Assembly (NCBI GenBank): GCA_022600255.1 | Contig: JAHZKU010000007.1 | Location: 1-5,687, forward strand | From: Actinomycetes bacterium | Lineage (GTDB): Bacteria; Actinomycetota; Actinomycetes; S36-B12; GCA-2699445 | Length of the DNA stretch: 5,687 nucleotides | Direction: 5' to 3' | Shown: positions 1 through 5,038 of the stretch, one piece after another | Numbering within the stretch: position 1 is the first letter of the stretch | Layout: every line of letters starts with the position of its first letter | Notes under the pieces: generated by a model | What the model was told of the DNA's origin: nothing | The model's database searches: none | What the model saw: the letters and a program-made list of their open reading frames with translations, nothing else | Program-made: the position numbers and the translations under genes

Positions 1-508
1 CAGCAGCCAGTGTGGTCTGGGGTGTCCAAGCCGTCCCGGTCCATTGAACCCACTGCACGGAGTAGTAACTCGGAACCGGATCCTCCTCGTCGGCTCTGTC
101 CCACACCACCACGGCCTTGTTGCCGTCAGCAGATAAGGCCACCGAAGGCGTCGTGTCAGAATCAAACCCACCCTCTCCTAGCCTCGTGACCTCAGACCAA
201 CCAGAAGGGGTCCACCATGCGGCATGTATGTCGTTGGAACGCCACACAGCCAGCGCCTTGGATCCATCTTTGGCCATGGCAATAGTTGGGTTGATGCCAT
301 ATTCCTGAAAGGTGGAGTCCACTGTGACTGGCTTCCCCCACTCATCATCGGCCTGAGCGCTACCATCCGTTGCTGAGACGACTCCGAGAGTGAGTGCGGT
401 GATCGCGAGTAAGACGAGTACTCGGCGTCCGGGGAGACGCAAGCCACGTCGGTTGTCGCGACCACTGAGTCGTTCCGAAGCCGCTAACGCGTTCAATTGG
501 GCAAGCAC
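1..508 (-). CDS. Secreted Trp-rich repeat protein, N-terminal part (runs off left edge)
   Basis: An open minus-strand frame runs from an upstream stop near 532 to the window edge, giving 169 codons from the chosen GTG at 508. A G-rich stretch (GGGGGA) lies about 4 bases before that GTG; a TTG at 520 is an alternative start. Residues 13-29 are Arg-rich, 30-46 (VLVLLAITALTLGVVSA) form the hydrophobic core, and cleavage is plausible near AQA (51-53), so export is likely. The mature part shows a repeat of about 47 residues: PTIAMAKDGSKALAVWR at 74-90 aligns with PSVALSADGNKAVVVWD at 121-137, and each unit also has a GW/AW position (57-58, 104, 161). This is the pattern of beta-propeller-like extracellular repeat proteins; the exact family and ligand are unknown to me. 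The C-terminal part is missing, so total length and any anchor cannot be seen. Confidence in coding is high, in function low. Confidence 0.82.
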   Translation of the reverse strand, partial: MLAQLNALAASERLSGRDNRRGLRLPGRRVLVLLAITALTLGVVSATDGSAQADDEWGKPVTVDSTFQEYGINPTIAMAKDGSKALAVWRSNDIHAAWWTPSGWSEVTRLGEGGFDSDTTPSVALSADGNKAVVVWDRADEEDPVPSYYSVQWVQWTGTAWTPQTTLAA

Positions 509-668
509 AATTTCCCCCAAGCCGGATAAGTCCTAGCGTAGTCCGGTTTGGAACTGGTTGACCTCGGAGCCTACGGTGAACAGCGTCTAACCAGGGAGAA
601 GGGGACCAAAGACCTGCGGGTCAGCGGCCCTGCTTCCGGTCTGCGCCAGTCGTTCACCCAGTCCCTGC
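509..668. other. Intergenic leader region of the secreted repeat protein
   Basis: No gene is supported here. On the minus strand it contains the upstream region of the secreted repeat protein. A TACGCT hexamer (540-535) about 26 bases before its GTG could serve as a -10 box, but no good -35 is visible, so I do not call a promoter. Confidence 0.4.
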
Positions 669-770
669 TTAGCCGATGAACGACTTGGTGACTGCTGGGC
701 CGTGGCCTGCTGGGGTGGTGACTTTGATTTCGACCCAGTACTTCTTGCCACGTTTCACTGTCTTGGCGTT
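669..770 (-). pseudogene. C-terminal FnIII/Ig-like tail of a lost protein
   Basis: A minus-strand frame of 33 sense codons ends at TAA (671-669) and is closed upstream by another TAA (773-771). Its translation contains KKYWVEIKVTTPAGHGP followed by AVTKSFIG and the stop. The alternating Y-x-V-x-I-x-V strand followed by a G-x-G-P turn is the usual ending of a fibronectin type III or similar beta-sandwich domain in secreted bacterial proteins. No start or upstream domain can be joined to it in any frame, so it looks like the 3' end of a gene whose 5' part has been deleted or scrambled. It lies about 160 bases upstream of, and on the same strand as, the secreted repeat protein, so it may once have been a neighbouring surface-protein gene. 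The family call is an inference from a short stretch. Confidence 0.42.
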
Positions 771-800
771 TTAGGGTTCGGAGACAGTCTTCCAACAGGA

Positions 801-966
801 GAACTCTTTCTTGTTCGGCTGAGAGCTTCACGGACCATTCTGGCGCCTGCACCGGCGAGACCGAAACACCCGCTGGCACCTCTTCGAAGACTGTGAACCC
901 ACCCCAGACCTGCAGCGGCTACTCGACGAGATCGACGCCGATCCCACCGGTATCTTCTGGTGCTAG
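801..966 (+). pseudogene. DUF3024-like protein, 5'-truncated and frameshifted
   Basis: From 823 to the TAG at 964-966 the plus strand reads a C-terminus with RLHRRDRNTRWHLFED (843-890), then PTPDLQRLLDEIDADPTGIF (897-956) and a final WC. The RDRN-x-RWH block plus PTPD...LLxEIDxDPTxIFW is the signature I know for the C-terminal half of DUF3024 proteins, small actinobacterial proteins of unknown function and about 110-120 residues. An in-frame TGA (820-822) closes this frame upstream. The expected preceding strand, LFLVRLRAS (matching the usual ARLRY segment), is read one base out of phase at 804-830, so a frameshift lies at about 831-837. The N-terminal half is absent: sequence upstream belongs to the opposite-strand FnIII-like tail. 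This is a dead gene; its original role is not known. Confidence 0.68.
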
Positions 967-1233
967 AAATCGCAGCGAGATCCAATGATCATCTTTAACG
1001 CTATTGGCTGTACGAATCCTCCTCGACCCCCAATTCGCCCGGCAAGCTTCTCGCCCAAGCCAGGACGCATGATTGTGATTGGCCAGCTCTCGGATCACCC
1101 GGGCGAGGCATTGCCCGCCGCGCAACCAACGGACGTTAGTCCCTTCCAGTTGACACGCTCACCTTGGTTTGCCTTCCCTGACCACTCCCGAGGCAGCTTC
1201 GAGTCGTAAACTAGGAGCGAGGGGTGACCTGTC
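967..1233. other. Non-coding stretch before the lipoprotein gene
   Basis: Open frames exist on both strands but none resembles a protein family or shows a ribosome binding site. Just before the downstream start, GGAG (1214-1217) and GAGGGG (1219-1224) form a good Shine-Dalgarno region. A TTGACA hexamer at 1150-1155 has no -10 partner at the right spacing. TAAACT at 1207-1212 is -10-like but lacks a clear -35. Confidence 0.4.
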
Positions 1234-2022
1234 ATGGGTACCAGTAGTGTTCCGGTTATCGATTTTGTTGTTCTCGGGGGATTCGTTGTCCTGCTAATCC
1301 TCGCTGGCATTCAGCTGGCAATCATTTGGGCCCGTGGTCAGTGGCGGTGCAATGGCAAGGTGAGTCGAGGCAACGGCGCCTTGCGAAGCCTCTGGTTGGC
1401 ATCCCTGATCGTGGCGATCACGGCTACCGCAGGGTGCGGGCAGAGCGCGCCGCAAGAGTCGGGTGCAGAAGACGTGGTGGCCCAGCGCGAGTACGGCGGC
1501 ATGCCGGACCGAGAAGCGGAGCAGGTCCAAGGAGGCACGACTCGAGTTGTGGATGGTGCCCTTGTCATCACGGTCGAGCGGGCCAAGGCCCCCATCTACG
1601 AGTTCTGGGCGCTACCGGAGACAGACTCGGCGAGTGTGACCGCGTTCATGGGTGCGCCCTCGGAGACCGAGGCGCCCCGCGGCTTCTGGTCCGTGATGAT
1701 CGGAGACTTGGACAGGCAGACCGGAGTGTTCCTCATCTGCTGGGCCGATGGCCCGCCGCCGGAACTGGTGGATCTGAGCACCAGGGAGGTGCTCTTGGTG
1801 ATTGAGGATGGTAAGTGCGACGGCCCGTCTGAGATGACACTCCGCCTCGACAACCCAGACAGCACCGGGGCTTCTATGATCACGGTTGCGGCCGGCGGTT
1901 CGGAGAAGGTTGCCTTCCTCGGTGGGGAGAGGTACCAGCCGCGTGACGCTGGCTACAGCGTCCAGGCGGTGACTCGGGGGTTCAGCGTCGAACTGACCAG
2001 CCTGCTGGTGACGTCGGGCTGA
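1234..2022 (+). CDS. Predicted lipoprotein with an additional N-terminal membrane segment
   Basis: A 262-residue protein. The ATG at 1234 is preceded by GAGGGG ending 9 bases upstream, a strong ribosome site. Residues 9-32 are a membrane helix (FVVLGGFVVLLILAG within it), followed by a basic, polar stretch (WARGQWRCNGK). A second hydrophobic segment at 53-67 ends in a lipobox-like ATAGC, with Cys68 as candidate lipidated residue, then a Gly/Gln/Ser/Pro-rich linker typical of lipoproteins. Seen alone, the part from an in-frame GTG at 1360 (residue 43) is an ordinary 220-residue lipoprotein precursor with Cys at 26, but that GTG has only a weak ribosome site. Residues about 100-262 are beta-rich, soluble and probably extracytoplasmic; Cys169 and Cys195 could form a disulfide. 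I recognise no family. The gene stands alone: nothing co-directional is close, and the exporter starts 500 bases later. Confidence 0.8.
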   Translation: MGTSSVPVIDFVVLGGFVVLLILAGIQLAIIWARGQWRCNGKVSRGNGALRSLWLASLIVAITATAGCGQSAPQESGAEDVVAQREYGGMPDREAEQVQGGTTRVVDGALVITVERAKAPIYEFWALPETDSASVTAFMGAPSETEAPRGFWSVMIGDLDRQTGVFLICWADGPPPELVDLSTREVLLVIEDGKCDGPSEMTLRLDNPDSTGASMITVAAGGSEKVAFLGGERYQPRDAGYSVQAVTRGFSVELTSLLVTSG

Positions 2023-2135
2023 CAGGAGCTGCCCCGCTGCCTTTGGCGCCGGGTCTCCGATAGCGGCAATGGCCTACACCTATCTCCGACTGAAGAAGAG
2101 GTGGCAGCCCAGCTAAGAATCTTGGAACGGGCGTC

Positions 2136-2307
2136 GCCCCCTCTGGAATCCAGATAAAGCAACCACCAGCCAAGGGCTCCGCCTTAACCCCGTCTCGCAT
2201 GCCACGCGGCGGTTGACGCCTGCGGCTTGGAGTGCGTCACGGGCGGGTTCACCTTCTCCGATGGGCACGACTTTGCCCTTCTTGCCATGTGCCGTGGCGG
2301 GCCCCAC
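2136..2307 (-). pseudogene. Probable tyrosine recombinase (XerC/D-like) fragment, frameshifted
   Basis: On the minus strand, one frame reads HGKKGKVVPIGEGEPARDAL at about 2289-2230. This resembles the GKGxKERVVPLGxxAxxAL segment that precedes the catalytic His/Arg region in XerC/XerD-type integrases. About 20 codons later a second frame reads LYLDSRGG (2159-2136), matching the LFLNxRGG motif at the expected distance in that family. Reading both requires one frameshift at about 2165-2200. The N-terminal DNA-binding domain, the first catalytic Arg and the C-terminal HxLRH and Tyr motifs are not found on either side, so only an internal scrap remains. The individual matches are short and the assignment is moderate. 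A chance resemblance within G+C-rich sequence is the alternative. Confidence 0.42.
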
Positions 2308-2316
2308 AGCTAGAGA

Positions 2317-2337
2317 CAGTGCTGACCGTCAGCACTG
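2317..2337. promoter_or_regulatory. Perfect 21-bp odd-centred palindrome, operator-like
   Basis: Two 10-base arms, CAGTGCTGAC (2317-2326) and GTCAGCACTG (2328-2337), are exact reverse complements around a single central C. A one-base spacer is unsuited to an RNA hairpin of that full length, but it is typical of DNA sites bound by dimeric repressors such as TetR- or MarR-type regulators. It lies 185 bases upstream of the chosen start of the exporter-like gene (2523) and points to no other intact gene. No regulator gene is visible in the window. A recombination or element-end site linked to the adjacent recombinase scrap is a second possibility. Confidence 0.5.
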
Positions 2338-2522
2338 CAGGTTGATGATCTGAGCTCGGATGGTGGCGGTGGCTGCCCGATCATCCCCGGGTGCATGTGC
2401 ACTGCACCCCGACCAGTGCCTCATGGATGAACCTCGGCCCGGTTCAGCATCATCGAACGGCAGGCCATTCACCACGGCACCACCCCGAGCCCATCATTCA
2501 TGCACCATGTGCTGGGACACCA
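2338..2522 (+). other. Leader region upstream of the exporter-like gene
   Basis: The frame of the downstream gene is open back to a GTG at 2391, but the 44 residues it would add are rich in His, Pro and Cys, have no membrane character and do not resemble an exporter N-terminus. I therefore treat this as untranslated leader. It contains a small palindrome, GTGCA/TGCAC, at 2391-2402. No convincing -35/-10 pair is visible. Confidence 0.45.
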
Positions 2523-3587
2523 ATGGCACTAGACTCCTATCCCGTGACGGCGATCGGTGAGTTGCTCCATGGCAGCACGGCCATCAATCGATCTCAGCTG
2601 TTCTTCCGAGGGGCGCTCATCGGCACCGCCGTGGCGGTTGGGCTCGCCGCCATTTCACTGTCCCTTGGGCAGGACGCCTATACTCTCCCGCTTGTCATCG
2701 GCTCCGCCTTCAGTGCCCTGGTTTACCTGACTGGTAAGCCCGACACTCGTGCCCGAGGGATGCTCTGGGCGATCTCCTGGATGTTCGTGGCCACCCTGCT
2801 CGGTGGCCTTGTGAGCAACTGGGGCTGGCCCCAGCTACCGATCGTCGCCGTGGTTGGTCTCATCGGGGGCTATGTCGGTGTGATCGGACCACGGGGAGCA
2901 ATGATCGGCATCCTGTCAATGCAGGTCTACACCGTGTTCTCCGGACTTCCCATGGCACCCACAACTGCCGTGAGGTTTTCGGCGGTGCTCGCCCTGGGCG
3001 GCCTGACGTACGTCGCCGTCGTGACCGTCATTCGCTTGCTCAATCGGCCTTCCGCTGGTGGTCCTGGCCGTGCACCGATTGCACCCGTGTCCCAGCGCCT
3101 AGACCTGCGTCACCCATTCGCGACACACTTCGGACGTCACGCAGTCCGTCTTTCCATCGCGCTCGTGATCGCCACGGCCTTCTCCCACTGGTTGGACTGG
3201 CCGCACACCTACTGGATCCCCATGACCATCGTTCTGGTCTCGCGGCCGGACACAGCCGGGATAGCCAGTCGCGTCACGCAGCGAATCCTCGGCACACTGC
3301 TCGGTGTGGGCGTCACAATGCTGCTTGTCGCCCTCTTCGATGACGGACCCGTCGCCGTGATTTGCTACGTCGCGCTGGGCATCCTACTGATGCAAACCTT
3401 CACCAAAGCCAACTACCCAATATCGGTGACAGGCACCACGATACTCATCATGACGCTCATGATCCTGACCGGTGATCCCGTTGTCGTGACAGATGTGTTC
3501 CGGGTCATCGAAACACTCCTCGGTGGTGCGCTGTCGATCACCGCGGCCCTGCTGCTGTGGCGCGCGCAGTCCCAGTCGCAGTCCTAA
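2523..3587 (+). CDS. FUSC-family / aromatic acid exporter-like integral membrane protein
   Basis: A 354-residue polytopic membrane protein from ATG 2523; GGGA seven bases upstream is the only ribosome-site candidate. An in-frame GTG at 2391 would add 44 atypical residues; a GTG at 2544 is another option. Helices are predicted at about 29-49, 53-70, 82-98, 105-122, 124-142 and 151-173. A basic, Pro/Gly-rich cytoplasmic loop (174-208) follows, then helices at about 209-225, 229-240, 254-273, 276-290, 300-317 and 330-346. The second half carries the FUSC-type signature: an Arg-led helix, then YWIPMTIVLVSRPD (230-243), then RVTQRILGTLLG (250-261). FUSC and related ArAE proteins export aromatic carboxylic acids and similar toxic compounds at the inner membrane, but the substrate cannot be read from sequence. 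It lacks a large soluble domain. It ends in a short QSQSQS tail encoded by repeated CAGTC units. The upstream palindrome could be its operator. Confidence 0.85.
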   Translation: MALDSYPVTAIGELLHGSTAINRSQLFFRGALIGTAVAVGLAAISLSLGQDAYTLPLVIGSAFSALVYLTGKPDTRARGMLWAISWMFVATLLGGLVSNWGWPQLPIVAVVGLIGGYVGVIGPRGAMIGILSMQVYTVFSGLPMAPTTAVRFSAVLALGGLTYVAVVTVIRLLNRPSAGGPGRAPIAPVSQRLDLRHPFATHFGRHAVRLSIALVIATAFSHWLDWPHTYWIPMTIVLVSRPDTAGIASRVTQRILGTLLGVGVTMLLVALFDDGPVAVICYVALGILLMQTFTKANYPISVTGTTILIMTLMILTGDPVVVTDVFRVIETLLGGALSITAALLLWRAQSQSQS

Positions 3588-3596
3588 GCTCCGATC

Positions 3597-3649
3597 CACC
3601 GATCGAGTCAGAGCTCAGACCCGTTGAGGGGTCGTGGGCCGGATCGGTG
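3597..3649 (+). terminator. Branched inverted repeat after the exporter gene, possible terminator
   Basis: Ten bases after the TAA, CACCGATC (3597-3604) pairs perfectly with GATCGGTG (3642-3649). A smaller stem, GACCC (3618-3622) with GGGTC (3629-3633), sits inside the loop. There is no U-tract after it, so it would be a U-less stem terminator of the kind suggested for high-GC actinobacteria, or simply a structured 3' end. Confidence 0.33.
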
Positions 3650-3773
3650 AGGTGGGCGGGCTCGTGGTCAGGCGGTGTCAGCCTGGGGTGTCGCTGTATG
3701 GTTGTGCCTTCTGAGGTTTCGGGGTCTGGGGGCTTCGCTGGTGGTGGTGTCAGGCGGAGTTGACGATGTGGAT
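3650..3773. other. Non-coding sequence between the exporter 3' end and the transposase remnant
   Basis: The sequence is G/T-rich on the plus strand with no recognisable protein. It may include the outer flank of the IS1380-like remnant, but I could not identify a terminal inverted repeat. Confidence 0.3.
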
Positions 3774-4019
3774 TTAGGCGCACTGCCAGCTTGTGGCCCA
3801 CAGCCAGTTGCGGGGCAGGTGGAGTCCCAGTCGTGGGGCTGATCTGGCGATTCTGGCGGGGATGTTGATAAGCCTGGCGTGGTGCTCGCCGAGCAACTGT
3901 CTGAGCTGCCTGGTGCCGAAAAGGGAGCGAGGTTGACCGAGGGCGATGGGCGCGGTGGTCGTCGGATGCTCCCGCATCTTCGGGCCTTCGCGAATGCGTG
4001 GCTGATCACCAGCGCCGAT
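3774..4019 (-). pseudogene. IS1380-like transposase, C-terminal remnant
   Basis: A minus-strand frame of 81 codons, opening after a TAA (4022-4020) and ending at 3774, finishes with RLINIPARIARSAPRLGLHL, then PRNWLWATSWQ and two last residues. The run LINxPARxxRxARRLxLHLPxxWPWxxxWxxL is how I know the C-terminus of actinobacterial IS1380-family transposases, which cut and join DNA with a DDE active site in the N-terminal and central parts. Here the usual WPW is changed to WLW and RARR to RSAPR, as expected of decay. The upstream DDE core is missing. An overlapping frame at about 4057-3990 gives KSALVISHAFAKA, which may be a shifted piece of the AHNLxRA helix, but this is uncertain. No intact terminal repeats or target duplication are visible. 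The family name could change after a search; that it is a transposase tail is more secure. Confidence 0.62.
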
Positions 4020-4022
4020 TTA

Positions 4023-4496
4023 CCGCATCCCTTCGTGGAAGAGTGATTTCTGGGCATTGGTTGCTGAGGTTTTGTTGCTAGGCGGGTGCAGGGGTCCGGC
4101 TCTTACGCAGGGTGCTATGCCATTTCCAGGGCCAGAGTTCAACAACCTTCCCGGTGCGGCCCACATATCTCCGATGAGCCGGACACTCAGCACACGTTCG
4201 AGGTAGCGGGGGCAATCGCCGCTCAACCTGTCAACAGCCACGCAGAGTTATCCGCGTCGGCTCCCTTCTCCCAGATCCGGGCCCAATCACCAACCCGCAC
4301 GGTCAATAGTGCCCGTGACTTGTCCATGTCGACAGCCTTTGTGCCATTTCTGGGCAGACCCTCCTGGCATGCAGGCTCGTCCGGGATTCGACGGTGCTGA
4401 ATCCGTTCGGTCCAGCCACGAAGCCTCGTTGCCTTCCTAGTCGCCATCACGTGACGACAAGGTCCTAGGCCACACTTAGGGGTACTGGGCCCCCAC
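4023..4496. other. Degenerate stretch without a supported gene
   Basis: About 470 bases carry open frames on both strands but nothing I recognise. The most gene-like piece is a 34-residue minus-strand frame, 4327-4223, whose ATG follows AAAGG with 8 bases between; it translates with VGDWARIWEKGADADNSAW near its end. It matches no family known to me and may be chance or another remnant. A TCACGTGA palindrome lies at 4447-4454. Confidence 0.35.
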
Positions 4497-4511
4497 GGTC
4501 CGACACGGACC
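4497..4511 (+). promoter_or_regulatory. Compact 6-bp hairpin upstream of the small membrane protein gene
   Basis: GGTCCG (4497-4502) and CGGACC (4506-4511) are exact reverse complements around ACA. It ends 18 bases before the ATG and immediately precedes the start-codon inverted repeat. It could be an operator or part of a structured leader. Confidence 0.33.
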
Positions 4512-4515
4512 TCGT

Positions 4516-4550
4516 GAGAATCTAAACCCATGGAACAGACCAAGATTCTC
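4516..4550 (+). promoter_or_regulatory. Inverted repeat enclosing the start codon
   Basis: GAGAATCT (4516-4523) pairs perfectly with AGATTCTC (4543-4550), leaving a 19-base loop that contains the ATG at 4530. The 5' arm occupies the place where a ribosome binding site would lie, and no strong Shine-Dalgarno is present. Folding in the mRNA would tie initiation to RNA structure; as DNA, it could be a repressor site over the start. Confidence 0.38.
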
Positions 4551-4997
4551 GTGTACTCCACCGTGACGCTGCTCGGCGTGGTCGTGGCCTCGGCGGTCAA
4601 GGGCTACATCGAAGGCATCGGCAAACTCACCACACTCCTGATCGGGACGGCGTTGGCCGTGTTCGTGGCGCACGCTTGGGCTGGCACGCTGGCCGAGGGC
4701 ATGAAGGAACCCGGCTGGCCCGCGTTCAAGCTTCTCCCTGGAGAGCTCAGGACGGCGTCGCTGACCTTCATTCCGGTGGTAGTGGGCGCCGCTTTCGGAT
4801 GGGTCACCTACCTGATCACCCAGTCCTACGAGACCGCCGGTACCGCCACTGCCGTGGGCCTCGCCCTGCTGCTCACCAGCACCACCGTCATGTCAGCCCT
4901 GCGGTACCGGAAGCCCGTAGGGGAGGTTGTGGCCTGGTCCGCGGCCAGCGCAGTGGTGGGTGTCCTGGCGATCATCCTGAAGCTGATCGTCGACTGA
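4530..4997 (+). CDS. Small five-helix membrane protein of unknown function
   Basis: A 155-residue hydrophobic protein from ATG 4530. Membrane helices are predicted at about 6-23, 33-53, 77-97, 103-123 and 130-152. Between helices 2 and 3 a loop with a conserved-looking GWPAFKLLPGELR stretch (62-74) is the main non-membrane part, and another short loop carries RYRKP (125-129). Codon use is strongly G/C at third positions throughout the 155 codons, and competing frames are clearly shadows, so I am confident it is a gene. It resembles small actinobacterial integral membrane proteins annotated only as hypothetical, and I cannot assign transport or enzymatic activity. There is no adjacent co-directional partner. 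The nearest neighbour is the Tn3 transposase remnant, whose recognisable end lies 42 bases past the stop and faces it. Its start codon sits within an inverted repeat. Confidence 0.83.
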   Translation: MEQTKILVYSTVTLLGVVVASAVKGYIEGIGKLTTLLIGTALAVFVAHAWAGTLAEGMKEPGWPAFKLLPGELRTASLTFIPVVVGAAFGWVTYLITQSYETAGTATAVGLALLLTSTTVMSALRYRKPVGEVVAWSAASAVVGVLAIILKLIVD

Positions 4998-5038
4998 GCC
5001 TCGGCGAGTTCACCAACCCGGTTTTCCTGTCGTCAGCT

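Noticed and set aside
178..465. Minus-strand open frame starting with ATG over the left-edge gene
   Set aside because: It overlaps the signal-peptide and repeat-containing frame, and its translation is Ser/Pro/Arg-rich with no domain. It is a shadow of the real gene starting at GTG 508.
571..879. 102-residue minus-strand open frame
   Set aside because: It covers both the FnIII-like tail and the DUF3024 remnant in a wrong frame; its own translation has no family character.
1150..1155. TTGACA as a -35 promoter element for the lipoprotein gene
   Set aside because: The hexamer 17 bases downstream is CTTCCC, which is not a -10 box; a lone -35 match is not enough.
1326..1805. 159-residue Arg/Gly-rich plus-strand frame inside the lipoprotein gene
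   Set aside because: A typical +1 shadow of a high-GC gene, with low-complexity Arg/Gly composition.
3538..3801. 87-residue Pro-rich minus-strand frame after the exporter
   Set aside because: It overlaps the exporter 3' end and non-coding sequence, has no domain, and its Pro/His/Thr richness is typical of antisense reading.
4223..4327. 34-residue minus-strand frame with NSAWLL, reminiscent of the ANSAWL segment of IS1380 transposases
   Set aside because: It is about 375 bases from the transposase tail where roughly 135 would be expected, and the residues before it do not fit the family. Kept only as an unexplained frame.
4046..4356. 11-base direct repeat ATTTCTGGGCA at 4046-4056 and 4346-4356, exactly 300 bases apart
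   Set aside because: A few 11-base matches are expected by chance in a window this size, and the flanking bases do not match.
4086..4400. 104-residue plus-strand open frame with several Cys residues
   Set aside because: No ribosome site, no domain, and composition like non-coding sequence.
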